A stretch of 34,295 nt of DNA from Defluviitaleaceae bacterium (GTDB lineage Bacteria > Bacillota > Clostridia > Lachnospirales > WRAX01), in the NCBI GenBank assembly GCA_009780415.1, contig WRAC01000031.1, positions 1-34,295 on the forward strand, in the 5' to 3' direction. Made by a program: the position numbers and the translations under genes. This document shows, piece after piece, positions 1-8,576 of the stretch (within the stretch, counting starts at the first letter, position 1; the number at the start of each line of letters is the position of its first letter). The notes under the pieces are model-generated. The model did not search any database. It was not told where the DNA came from and was given only the letters and a program-made list of their open reading frames with translations.

Positions 1-2
1 CA

Positions 3-1598
3 CGGCCGGCTTTGGAAATAGAGTTTCCCCTCGGTGAAGGCACGGAAGATATTTGCACGGCGGAAGAGGCGGGCGGCATCAGGGTCTCCCATACGGATGC
101 CGGGCAGAAATGGACATGCGTTAAAACAATCGGGGATTCAAAGCTCGTGGTTACGCTGTCCCCGGAAGGACCGCCGGAATACCCGATAAACGCCGAATTT
201 GCATTCGGCGGCATTACCACCGGAAATCCGCAGGGTTCGGCTACTGTGAGCTTCTACATCACGAATTTCAGGGAAATCGCAAACACCAGTGCCTTCCGGC
301 TTATGCACAAGAGGTATCCGGTATTGATAAAGGAATTCAAGGCCGACCCGAACCCGATTGTGCTGGGCGGTAAAACAAATCTGTCGTGGGAAGTTGAAAA
401 CGCCCAGCAGGGCATCGATGCGATACATATAATCGGTTTAGGCAGGGTGCTGCCGAAGGAGACAAGGGAAGTGCAAATCGACCACCCTGTGACCTTCACT
501 ATGGCGGCAAAAGATTGCAAGGACGGCACAGTGTTCGGTGACTGCGCGGTAGGGCTGGTGAAGCCGAGCATTATAAGCTTTGAAGCGGAGCCAAAATATT
601 TTTACGGGGACGATAAAATTACGCTGACATGGGGGACGGCATCCGCGTCCAGTGTTAGCTTCTCACCCTCCGTACCGGGTACGCCGGACATAAACGGAAG
701 CGCGGAGGTAAGCCCGGGTGAAAGCACGGCCTACACAATCACGGCGTCCGGTTTCGACGGCGTGAACCTCGCGTCCGCGCAAGACTTAGTTAAGGTATGG
801 AAAACACCGTGGAAAAGCGAGGGGAACGCGGATCTGGCGTCCGACACTTCCACGGCCTTTACCCGGCGGCTGTACGGGTACGGAAACAAGCTTATCCATT
901 ATACCAACGGCAAACTGTATGAAAGCGCGGACGGGGTGAACTTCGCCGCGATTGAGAAATCAGAGCTGCCGAATGGAGTCAGCGGCAAAAATGCTACAAC
1001 TATGTTGTGGGGGGATGATTTTTATGTATTGGGGGGTGAGGCTGCCGATTTCAGCTCCGCCGCACGTTTCAACCTGAAAGAGCTTAAATGGGAGACGGAG
1101 ACATCGTACTTGAAGTCCAGCAGTTTGGGGCAAAGCGCATGGGGTTATTTGACGGACGCGTATCATGCCGCGCTTTTCTCAAACGGGCGCGTTTCCGTCG
1201 CAAGCAGAGACTCCATGGGTGTATGGAGCGCTGAATATTCTTCAAGACTAAACGGCGCCGACGCAATAGAAATAGCTGTGTTCAGGCGTAACCTGTATCT
1301 GGCGGCGCGTATTCCCGGCAGGAATGTTATCAGCATAAGTTACATGTATCAGGACGATTGGGTGGAATGCGGCAACATCCGGCATAATGGAAGCGAATGG
1401 TTTTCATTTATCTGCAATGTTAACGCCATGTATGTCATAAACGGCCAGGGCATATGGGGCGACAACGGCTGGAAGATGATAAACCCCCTCTTCCCCGGCG
1501 ATACTGTGAGCGAACCCCCGCTTACCGGTATCTTTAATAACAGGCTGTATATCATTAAGGACGGAAAGGCCGTATGGTCATACGATTTATTAAGATAA
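3..1598 (+). CDS. Ig-like/propeller repeat protein, 5' end cut by the window
   Basis: The reading frame is open to the left edge, so the true start lies outside; a TTG at 12 is only the first possible start inside the window. Two consecutive Ig-like units are visible, each opening with the pattern F-x-A-x-P followed by a glycine and a strand ending in L-S/T-W (KEFKADPNPIVLGG...LSW at about residues 109-130, then ISFEAEPKYFYG...LTW at about 190-210). The C-terminal half has short repeated strands such as GNKLIHYTNGKLYES and FNNRLYIIKDGKAVWSY, which resemble kelch-like or other beta-propeller blades. I see no catalytic motif. The stop lies 15 bp before the next gene, which has a GGAGAG ribosome site, so the two are probably one operon and may work together on or outside the cell surface. 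The repeat-fold reading is inferred from pattern only. Confidence 0.6.
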   Translation, partial: RPALEIEFPLGEGTEDICTAEEAGGIRVSHTDAGQKWTCVKTIGDSKLVVTLSPEGPPEYPINAEFAFGGITTGNPQGSATVSFYITNFREIANTSAFRLMHKRYPVLIKEFKADPNPIVLGGKTNLSWEVENAQQGIDAIHIIGLGRVLPKETREVQIDHPVTFTMAAKDCKDGTVFGDCAVGLVKPSIISFEAEPKYFYGDDKITLTWGTASASSVSFSPSVPGTPDINGSAEVSPGESTAYTITASGFDGVNLASAQDLVKVWKTPWKSEGNADLASDTSTAFTRRLYGYGNKLIHYTNGKLYESADGVNFAAIEKSELPNGVSGKNATTMLWGDDFYVLGGEAADFSSAARFNLKELKWETETSYLKSSSLGQSAWGYLTDAYHAALFSNGRVSVASRDSMGVWSAEYSSRLNGADAIEIAVFRRNLYLAARIPGRNVISISYMYQDDWVECGNIRHNGSEWFSFICNVNAMYVINGQGIWGDNGWKMINPLFPGDTVSEPPLTGIFNNRLYIIKDGKAVWSYDLLR

Positions 1599-1613
1599 TA
1601 GGAGAGATGAAGT

Positions 1614-4067
1614 ATGGGAAAAATTAACATCGAGATAGGCGAAAGGAACTGGCTGATTGTCTCAGACCCGGAGGATCTTACCGATTACGGCAGGATCACG
1701 CTGTACAGCGGCGGGTTCATTGAGATACGCATACCCTGCGAGTTTAACGTGGACGAACTTGTGTACGAGGACGAGGACGGATTGGGCCGCGACAGCAACA
1801 AATGGAAGCATGACATCGTAATAACCGGAAACAGAGGGGAGAATTCGTCCAAGGGCGAAAACGGCAAGGACGGCGGTAATGCCCCGGACGTAAAGCTGAC
1901 AATCGGTAAATTAAACGATTCCATCAAGATATTGAATACCGGCGGGCGGGGCGGTGACGGCGGCGACGGCGCAGACGGGCAAATGGGCGGCAACGGCGGC
2001 AACGGGGCTTCCGGTATAGGCCCCGGCGACGGCGGCGACGGCGGTGACGGCGGCAGGGGGCAAACGGGCGGCAATGGCGGCGACGGCGGCAATGGCGGTA
2101 AAGTGGCTGTGAATTACAAAGCGGATGAAGGCGTCGGTATAACAGGTACGGTGTCCAGCGCCCCCGGCGGTATTAAAGGTATAGGCGGCAGGGGTGGAAA
2201 AGGCGGAAAAGGCGGCAGGGGCGGAATCGGTGAAACCATACATGGCGCGGACGGGAAAACGGGCAGAAACGGGCCAGCCGGCAGGGACGGACAGAACGGA
2301 ACCGCGGGATCCCCCGGCAGCATTGCAATCTACAAGAATAATGTGCTGGAATCTTCAGCAACGGAAGCCGCGGTCTCACCCCTGGCCGCTTCCATTAAAT
2401 CAGGAATTACACGCGTGGATTATTCCGATCCTGAGGTACGGGAGGCAACGATAGCGGAATTCGGGGGCATTGAAAATTACAGGGAGAATTATCCGGCCCT
2501 GTATGAATCCTTTGCCAACACATGCGAGCTGCATCGGCTCTTGCGGAATGAGGAGCGGTTCGGCGATACCGCGGAAAATGTCCTGATGTTCTGTTCTATG
2601 TCGGATTTGAAGCAGGGAAACAATGCGAATTCGGGGTACATTACTACTAACCTCTCATATGGCCTGGAATACAGCCCGCTCAGACAGGACGGGAGGTCGG
2701 TAACAGGCGCCAGATTGGAAGGTTCGCTGATCCAGGTGAAAACGGGCCGGGAGCTGGACGCCCTTGATATACGCGTTACGGCGGATGAATTGCTTTTACC
2801 GAACACGCACATGTTTGAGGCGTTTTTGGAAGATCTGGCGTCCCATCGTGACCAATACGTCAGGGTAGAAATGAGCATGACGGTATATTACATAGATAAG
2901 GACAAGAAACGTACGCAGGATAAATATAACCTCGACAATAACGACGCGGCAATGTTTTATAAAATAGGTAAATCCGCCAGTAATGTCCAGGAGATCATCG
3001 TCTGCGCGCCGAAGGCCAAGACCGACATGAAGAAGAACCCGATAATTGTGGGATATGCCCGGAATTTTGATACCACCGATATCACTTATCCCAACAATTG
3101 GATATCGGGAAATACGATGAAAATCATGATGCCTATAAGCGGGAAAGTAACGTTTGCCCATGACATTGAGCTGGAGGGATGTTATGCGGAACATTATAAA
3201 GACGCAAAAATCGAGTACAGGCCGCATCTGTACCTATCCAATGACACACAGACCATTGTGGCAAGGCATTGCCGGCGCCAAGCCGATTTCCCCGGGTATT
3301 TTTGCGTAAATCAAGCACAAAAGAATATCGTCGATTTCACATTTAATGATGACTGGAATACGTCAACCGAATACAATAAATACATTTACGATTCTAAGCT
3401 GAAGGTAGGCTTCTACTGCCATCTGGCGTTGGAGGGTGGGTATGTCGATACCCACGCGGACGGGAAGCGGACAGCCACCGGGGAGGTCTTTTTAGCCTCG
3501 TATTCCAGCACAAAGGATACTACGGCTGAATATTACATTTCCAAACAGAAGCGTACTTGCAGCATACCGGAGATCCAGATTATATGGGGCTGCTTCGGGC
3601 GGGATACCCTGCTGCGTATGGAGGATGGAAGCAGGAAATGGATACAGGATGTGAAAACAGGCGACCGCGTCGCTGTAGAGGGCGGCTACGCCGCCATTAC
3701 CGGGACATCAATAGGATTTGAGCAAACGCTGATACGCGTTGAAACGGAGGACGGCAAGGCGCTGTGCCTTACAGCCGGGCATCCCGTGCTTACCGAACGG
3801 GGTTATGTTCGCGCACGTGTCTTGAAACCCGGCGACGCGCTGAAGACGGCATGCGGCGGCAGCACACGCGTACTAAGCGCGGCCGAAGCGGCGTACGAAG
3901 ATAATGTGTACAACGTTGAACTGGACACGGATAAGGCATTGGACGCCAACGGACTGCTTGCCGGCGACATAACCGCCCAGAACGAACGTCTGCCGGACGA
4001 TCCGGCTATTGAGGAAGCCGCCGCAGACATGCAATTGATTGAGGAACTTGAAAAGCTTGCGCGTTAG
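1614..4067 (+). CDS. Glycine-rich collagen-like protein with C-terminal Hint domain
   Basis: This 817-residue protein has three visible parts. Residues 1-75 are a beta-rich head without a signal peptide. Residues about 75-240 are a low-complexity GGxGGxGG / G-x-y region in which Gly alternates with Asp, Asn and Lys. Residues about 245-650 are a globular region I do not recognise. The C-terminus from C660 is a Hint domain: block A (CFGRDTLLRMEDGS, then W-I-Q-D-V-K-T-G-D), a TxxH-type block B (LTAGHPVLT), the following ARVLKPGD, and the late block VYNVELDTDKALDANG. The usual terminal His-Asn is replaced by Ala-Gly-Asp, and about 35 acidic residues follow. Hint domains self-process by an N-S acyl shift at the first Cys; without the Asn, cleavage or ester formation is likelier than splicing. 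Start chosen from GGAGAG at 1601-1606, 7 bp before the ATG. Cargo and export route are unknown. Confidence 0.72.
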   Translation: MGKINIEIGERNWLIVSDPEDLTDYGRITLYSGGFIEIRIPCEFNVDELVYEDEDGLGRDSNKWKHDIVITGNRGENSSKGENGKDGGNAPDVKLTIGKLNDSIKILNTGGRGGDGGDGADGQMGGNGGNGASGIGPGDGGDGGDGGRGQTGGNGGDGGNGGKVAVNYKADEGVGITGTVSSAPGGIKGIGGRGGKGGKGGRGGIGETIHGADGKTGRNGPAGRDGQNGTAGSPGSIAIYKNNVLESSATEAAVSPLAASIKSGITRVDYSDPEVREATIAEFGGIENYRENYPALYESFANTCELHRLLRNEERFGDTAENVLMFCSMSDLKQGNNANSGYITTNLSYGLEYSPLRQDGRSVTGARLEGSLIQVKTGRELDALDIRVTADELLLPNTHMFEAFLEDLASHRDQYVRVEMSMTVYYIDKDKKRTQDKYNLDNNDAAMFYKIGKSASNVQEIIVCAPKAKTDMKKNPIIVGYARNFDTTDITYPNNWISGNTMKIMMPISGKVTFAHDIELEGCYAEHYKDAKIEYRPHLYLSNDTQTIVARHCRRQADFPGYFCVNQAQKNIVDFTFNDDWNTSTEYNKYIYDSKLKVGFYCHLALEGGYVDTHADGKRTATGEVFLASYSSTKDTTAEYYISKQKRTCSIPEIQIIWGCFGRDTLLRMEDGSRKWIQDVKTGDRVAVEGGYAAITGTSIGFEQTLIRVETEDGKALCLTAGHPVLTERGYVRARVLKPGDALKTACGGSTRVLSAAEAAYEDNVYNVELDTDKALDANGLLAGDITAQNERLPDDPAIEEAAADMQLIEELEKLAR
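1938..2330 (+). repeat. Coding low-complexity glycine repeat (GGN-GGC arrays)
   Basis: The DNA consists of repeated glycine codons (mostly GGC) alternating with GAC, AAC, AGG and AAA codons. It encodes the glycine-rich segment of the Hint protein in two blocks, about 1938-2100 and 2163-2330, separated by a non-repetitive beta segment. The repetition produces long spurious proline- and alanine-rich frames on the opposite strand. Such arrays are prone to length change by slippage in units of three. Confidence 0.8.
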
Positions 4068-4077
4068 CGCGTTCATA

Positions 4078-4117
4078 AAACCGGCTGCCTAAAGTATAAT
4101 GGGAGCCGGTTTTTTTA
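4078..4117 (+). terminator. Intrinsic terminator after the Hint protein gene
   Basis: AAACCGGCT (4078-4086) pairs perfectly with AGCCGGTTT (4104-4112). Two further C-G pairs follow after a G-G mismatch, the loop is AT-rich, and a run of T continues to 4116. It starts 11 bp after the stop codon and ends the first operon. Confidence 0.9.
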
Positions 4118-4161
4118 TGCTATTAATTCATTAATGATTTTTCAGTCAGCCTCAAAAACAA

Positions 4162-4190
4162 TTGTCTTTTTTTCGTAAAATCTGTATAAT
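4162..4190 (+). promoter_or_regulatory. Promoter of the hybrid histidine kinase
   Basis: TTGTCT at 4162-4167 and a perfect TATAAT at 4185-4190 are separated by 17 bp, which fits a housekeeping sigma-A type promoter. It lies between the upstream terminator and the kinase start, so the kinase is transcribed on its own. Confidence 0.8.
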
Positions 4191-4246
4191 GTTTAATGAA
4201 CATAAGCTCCGCGGTTTTATATATCAAGGCTTAAGGGGTGCGCGAA

Positions 4247-7200
4247 ATGCGGAAAATCAGCACCAAGCTTTTTTTAGTGTCGCTGGTTAGTATTATTCTT
4301 GCCGGCACTGTTGTTTTGGTTCCCGCACTTTTCAGCATGACACAAATAATCGATGAATTGGCAAGGGTAGATATGCAATCGTCCATGAACACCATCGAAG
4401 CGGTAGTGGACAGCAGGCGGGAAAGCACTTTGGGCGCGTCTGTGAAAGTCGCCCAAACCCGGGATATTATAACCGCATTGCAAGCTGGCGATAATCTGAT
4501 GGTATCAAACCTGATTAACGCGCTTTATGACGATGTGCTCATTTTTTTAGATCCGAGCTTTGTAACAATCACCGACTCGCAAGGTATTGTCGTTGCCAGA
4601 ATGCACAGCAGCGAAACCGGCGACGACATCTCATCCCGCCGCGGCGTTTCCCGTGCCCTGAACAATTTACATACGTCGGATATTGAGCCTGACGGGGAAT
4701 CCGCGCTGGGCATCGTTTCAACGGTACCTATCGTTGCCGGCGAAGCGGTGATCGGCACCGTGGCAGTCGGCTATGACATGGGGCAGCCCGCTTTCGTTGA
4801 TTATTTACAGCATATAACAAACACTGAAGTCACGGTATTCGCCTATAACATCTCCATTATGACCACCATTGTTTCGCAGGTTACCGGCGAGAGGTCATTT
4901 GGTATTCCGATTGCGCCGCATATCGCGGAGGTTGTTTTGGGCAGAAAAGAAATCTTTCATATGGAAACGGAAATCGCGCCGCGCCCCGGCGAGTTGTTCC
5001 TTGCTTATTATAAGCCATTTCTGGATGAAACGGGCGAGGTGCTGGGTTTAATATTTACCGGTCAGAACCTTACTTCCGTACGGAATATCGAAAGACAGGC
5101 TATCAGGACGTCGCTTATCCTTTCCGCGCTGGTAATCCTGCTTGTGTTTTTGGGGAGCAGGTATGTTTATAATAAAATAATAGTAATCCCCGTAAAGCAT
5201 AGTATTCAGGCGGTAACCCAGCTGTCGGAGGGAAACTTGAAAGAAGTGAATTTCACCGGCCATTCAAGGGATGAACTGGGTGAACTGTCGTCCAGCACGC
5301 ATAAATTAGCCTCAGCTATTCTGCGTCAGCAGCAGTTGATGGAAAGGGAGCGTGAATTGGAGCTCAAATTGCGGGAACAGGAAATGGACGAGCGGGTTCG
5401 TCTTATGTTCGATGCCGCGCCTATTTTAATCGAATATTGGGATAAAAATTATGACGCTATAGATTGTAACCAGACCACCCTTGATTATTATGGATTTACC
5501 GGAAAAGAGGAATATAGGGCGGATAACCGCTTTGATTTCTCCGATTTTCATCAGGACGGTGTATACATAGGCGAACTATGGAATAGCCGCCTGGAGAGAA
5601 TTTTTAAAGACGGATACGATAAATTTGAATTTAAAGTTAAAAATTCAAACGGGGATATCGCCTTTCATGAGGTAGAGGGTATACGCTTAAAATATGGCGA
5701 TGACACCGTGGCAATCACCTACAGCAAGGATGCGACCCAGCTTGCCGACGCGAAAAAGCAGCTTGAGGCCGCGCTTGAACAGGCCCTCCTCGCCAGCCAG
5801 ACCAAATCCACTTTCTTAGCCAACATGAGCCATGAGATACGCACGCCGATGAACGCAATCCTCGGAATTACCGATATTTTGATGCATAGCGAAGCAATCC
5901 CCGCCGAGGTTGAGGAAGGCTTGGAAAAAATTTATAACTCGTGCGATATGCTTCTCGGCATCATCAACGACATCTTGGATTTCTCCAAGATTGAAGCGGG
6001 CAAGCTTGACATCATGCCTGCTCCATACAATGTCGCAAGCCTGATAAACGACTCCGCGCAGCTTAACATGATGCGGATCGGTGAAAAACCCATCAGGTTC
6101 GAGCTTCAAGTGGACGAAAACCTCCCGGTAAAACTGATCGGTGATGAACTTCGCATCAAGCAGATATTGAACAATCTGCTATCAAACGCTTTCAAATACA
6201 CGGACACAGGCAAGGTCACTCTGGGGATAAAGCCGGAGGCCAGAGAGCAGAAACCGGAGACCGGAAACAACGAGGTAATCCTTGTACTCAGCGTGCGGGA
6301 TACGGGCTGCGGCATGACGGAAAATCAGTTAAGCCGTTTGTTTATCGAGTATTCCCGCTTTAACGAAGGAGCTTACCACGCCGTAGAGGGCACGGGGCTT
6401 GGTTTGGCAATTACGCGGCGGTTAACCGACCTTATGAACGGCGAAATCAATGTGGAAAGCGAACAAGGCAGGGGCTCATTGTTTACCGTAAGGCTGCCGC
6501 AGGAAAAAACGGCGGATTCCGTGCTGGGCAGCGAGATAGCTCAAAAATTACAGGAGTTCCGCATAAATCATATACACAGCAAGCACGGCAGAATTATGCG
6601 TGAATCCATGCCTTACGGAAGCGTATTGATTGTTGATGATGTGGAGACTAATCTATATGTCGCCGAGGGACTTATGAAACCATATAAGCTGCGAATCGAA
6701 ACCGCGATAAGCGGGCGTGATGCCATCGATAAAATCAGGGACGGCAGCGGGTACGACGTGATCTTTATGGACCATATGATGCCGGAGATGGACGGTATAG
6801 AAACGGCAAAGCACCTGCGCGATTCAGGGTACTCCGGCTCCATAGTCGCGCTGACGGCAAACGCGGTGGTAGGGCAGTCCGAAATGTTTTTAATGAACGG
6901 TTTCAACGATTTTATATCCAAGCCGATAGACATACGGCAGTTAGATTCGCTCTTGAATAAGCTTATACGTGACAAACAGCCGCCCGAGGTCATTGAAGCC
7001 GCACGCCAACAGCTTAAAAACTCAAACGGAGGCGCGGCCATAAACGGAAACGATAAACATCAGATAACCCCGTTGCTGATTGAATCCTTCATAAGGGATT
7101 CCCGTAAAACCTTAGCCACACTTGATGAAATATGCAAAAAAACAGGCTGGGTTAATTCCGAGGAGGATTTACGGATGTATACCATCTTTATCCATGGTAT

Positions 7201-7594
7201 TAAGAGTTCCCTCTGGAATATTGGGGAAACGACACTTTCCGAAACTGCGGAGAGTCTGGAGAAAGCGGGGCGGAGCAAAAATACGGATATGCTGACGGCC
7301 TCTACGCATGAATTTTTAAGCAAATTACGTATGCTGCTTGAAAAAACCGATGCCAAGCGCGAAAACAATGCGAACGGCGCGGACGAAAACATTGAGGAAT
7401 TACGCGAAAAATTGCTGTCCATTGGTGAAATGTGCGCGGAATACGATAGAAAAGGTGTTTTAGACAACATTTTAAAAATCGGGAAATGCTCCGCCAAGAC
7501 AAGGGCGGTATTGGACAGCATCAAGGGTTATATCCTTTACAGCGAATTTGAGGAAGCCGAAAAAACGGCTATTGACGCCGCAAACGCTTTATGA
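4247..7594 (+). CDS. Hybrid sensor histidine kinase (Cache-HAMP-PAS-HisKA-HATPase-REC-HPt)
   Basis: The ATG at 4247 is preferred over the in-frame GTG at 4238, because AAGGGG (4233-4238) is a ribosome site for 4247 and would overlap the GTG. Numbered from that ATG: TM1 about 7-30, an extracellular double-Cache-like domain 31-287, TM2 288-309, HAMP 310-362, a short coiled coil, PAS about 388-500, HisKA with phosphoacceptor H529 in FLANMSHEIRTPMNAI, and HATPase with its N box (NNLLSN, 642-647), DTG at 685 and GTGLGL at 715. The receiver has acidic pair D797/D798, phospho-Asp D842 in FMDHMMPEMDG and K892. A C-terminal HPt follows, with H983 in HGIKSSLWNIG. All three phosphorelay stations sit in one chain, as in BarA/ArcB-type kinases. 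No separate output regulator is adjacent. The extracellular Cache domain presumably binds a small ligand, which cannot be named from sequence. Confidence 0.93.
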   Translation: MRKISTKLFLVSLVSIILAGTVVLVPALFSMTQIIDELARVDMQSSMNTIEAVVDSRRESTLGASVKVAQTRDIITALQAGDNLMVSNLINALYDDVLIFLDPSFVTITDSQGIVVARMHSSETGDDISSRRGVSRALNNLHTSDIEPDGESALGIVSTVPIVAGEAVIGTVAVGYDMGQPAFVDYLQHITNTEVTVFAYNISIMTTIVSQVTGERSFGIPIAPHIAEVVLGRKEIFHMETEIAPRPGELFLAYYKPFLDETGEVLGLIFTGQNLTSVRNIERQAIRTSLILSALVILLVFLGSRYVYNKIIVIPVKHSIQAVTQLSEGNLKEVNFTGHSRDELGELSSSTHKLASAILRQQQLMERERELELKLREQEMDERVRLMFDAAPILIEYWDKNYDAIDCNQTTLDYYGFTGKEEYRADNRFDFSDFHQDGVYIGELWNSRLERIFKDGYDKFEFKVKNSNGDIAFHEVEGIRLKYGDDTVAITYSKDATQLADAKKQLEAALEQALLASQTKSTFLANMSHEIRTPMNAILGITDILMHSEAIPAEVEEGLEKIYNSCDMLLGIINDILDFSKIEAGKLDIMPAPYNVASLINDSAQLNMMRIGEKPIRFELQVDENLPVKLIGDELRIKQILNNLLSNAFKYTDTGKVTLGIKPEAREQKPETGNNEVILVLSVRDTGCGMTENQLSRLFIEYSRFNEGAYHAVEGTGLGLAITRRLTDLMNGEINVESEQGRGSLFTVRLPQEKTADSVLGSEIAQKLQEFRINHIHSKHGRIMRESMPYGSVLIVDDVETNLYVAEGLMKPYKLRIETAISGRDAIDKIRDGSGYDVIFMDHMMPEMDGIETAKHLRDSGYSGSIVALTANAVVGQSEMFLMNGFNDFISKPIDIRQLDSLLNKLIRDKQPPEVIEAARQQLKNSNGGAAINGNDKHQITPLLIESFIRDSRKTLATLDEICKKTGWVNSEEDLRMYTIFIHGIKSSLWNIGETTLSETAESLEKAGRSKNTDMLTASTHEFLSKLRMLLEKTDAKRENNANGADENIEELREKLLSIGEMCAEYDRKGVLDNILKIGKCSAKTRAVLDSIKGYILYSEFEEAEKTAIDAANAL

Positions 7595-7598
7595 ATTT

Positions 7599-8576
7599 TC
7601 AACCCTTCATATTACTATGCAGCTTCCAGCAGGAAACATAATGATCCGGTTTATGTTCTGAGAATACAGGGGTTTCTCGTTTACAAATATCCATAACATA
7701 ATCGCACCGGGCGGCGAAACGGCAGCCGGATCCCGGGTTTATCGGGCTTGTTACCTCACCTTTAATAACCGTTATGGGCATGTTCCGCATTTCGATATCC
7801 GGCTCAGGAATGGCGGAAAGCAGGGCTTTGGTGTAGGGGTGAAAGGGGTTTTCAAACAACTCGTTCGATGATGCCTGCTCCACCACATGTCCCAGGTACA
7901 TAACGACTATTTCATCGGATATATGCTTGACCACGGAAAGGTCATGTGTGATGAACATGTAAGTAAGGCCGAGTTCGTCCTGAAGATCCATCAAAAGGTT
8001 CAATATCTGAGCTTGAATACTCACGTCCAAAGCGGAAACAGGCTCATCGCATACGATAAACTCAGGGCTGAGCGAGAGCGCCCTGGCGATACCTATGCGC
8101 TGGCGCCTGCCGCCATCCAGTTCATGGGGGTAAACGTTCGCGTACCGCCGCGCAAGCCCCACGGTATCCATAAGCTTTACCGTACGCTGCAAAGCCGCTT
8201 TCCTGTTTTCGCAGGTTTTGTTTACAATCATGAATTCGGCTATAATCTCCGAAACGGACATACGCGGGTTAATGCTCGAATACGGGTCTTGAAAAATAAT
8301 CTGCATTTTTTTACGGGCGTCGCGCATCTTTCCCCTGTTGTATTTAAGCACATTTTCGCCTTTAAATAAAACCTCGCCGGATGTCGGCTCCAGAAGCCTG
8401 ATTATAGCCCTGCCCAATGTCGTCTTGCCGCATCCCGACTCCCCGACGACGCCCAGTGTCTTCCGCTCCGGGATGGTGATGTTTACGTCGTCTACGGCAT
8501 GGAGCAGGCCGCCGCGAACCTTGAAATACTTCTTTAACCCTTTGGTTTGAATCAGAGGAACCGCCGGTTGACTCAT
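7599..8576 (-). CDS. oppF: Peptide ABC transporter ATPase, OppF/DppF type
   Basis: This is the second ATPase of the peptide importer: 325 residues from the ATG at 8576. That start is chosen because AAGGAGGAG lies just upstream and its ATGA overlaps the stop of the preceding ATPase gene. Walker A is GESGCGKTT (45-53), the Q loop is at Q96, Walker B is FIVCDEP near 173-179, and the oligopeptide-transporter C-terminal element has clustered Cys (SGCRFAARCDYVMDIC). The ABC signature reads LDGGRRQR (153-160) where the canonical form is LSGGQRQR, a variant in one ATPase of the pair. It forms a heterodimer with the OppD-like subunit and drives import through the two permeases. The 3' end faces the kinase gene with only 4 bp between stops and no terminator. 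Peptide versus oligosaccharide specificity cannot be decided from the ATPase. Confidence 0.92.
   Translation of the reverse strand: MSQPAVPLIQTKGLKKYFKVRGGLLHAVDDVNITIPERKTLGVVGESGCGKTTLGRAIIRLLEPTSGEVLFKGENVLKYNRGKMRDARKKMQIIFQDPYSSINPRMSVSEIIAEFMIVNKTCENRKAALQRTVKLMDTVGLARRYANVYPHELDGGRRQRIGIARALSLSPEFIVCDEPVSALDVSIQAQILNLLMDLQDELGLTYMFITHDLSVVKHISDEIVVMYLGHVVEQASSNELFENPFHPYTKALLSAIPEPDIEMRNMPITVIKGEVTSPINPGSGCRFAARCDYVMDICKRETPVFSEHKPDHYVSCWKLHSNMKG

Noticed and set aside
1938-2330. Possible CRISPR-like or tandem array
   Set aside because: The repetition is codon-level glycine coding in a continuous frame; there are no conserved direct repeats with unique spacers.
1685-2454. Proline- and alanine-rich frames opposite and beside the glycine repeat
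   Set aside because: They arise from the GGC-rich repeat read in other frames and have no ribosome sites.
4238-4246. GTG start for the histidine kinase three codons upstream
   Set aside because: The GTG overlaps AAGGGG, which is correctly spaced as ribosome site for the ATG at 4247.
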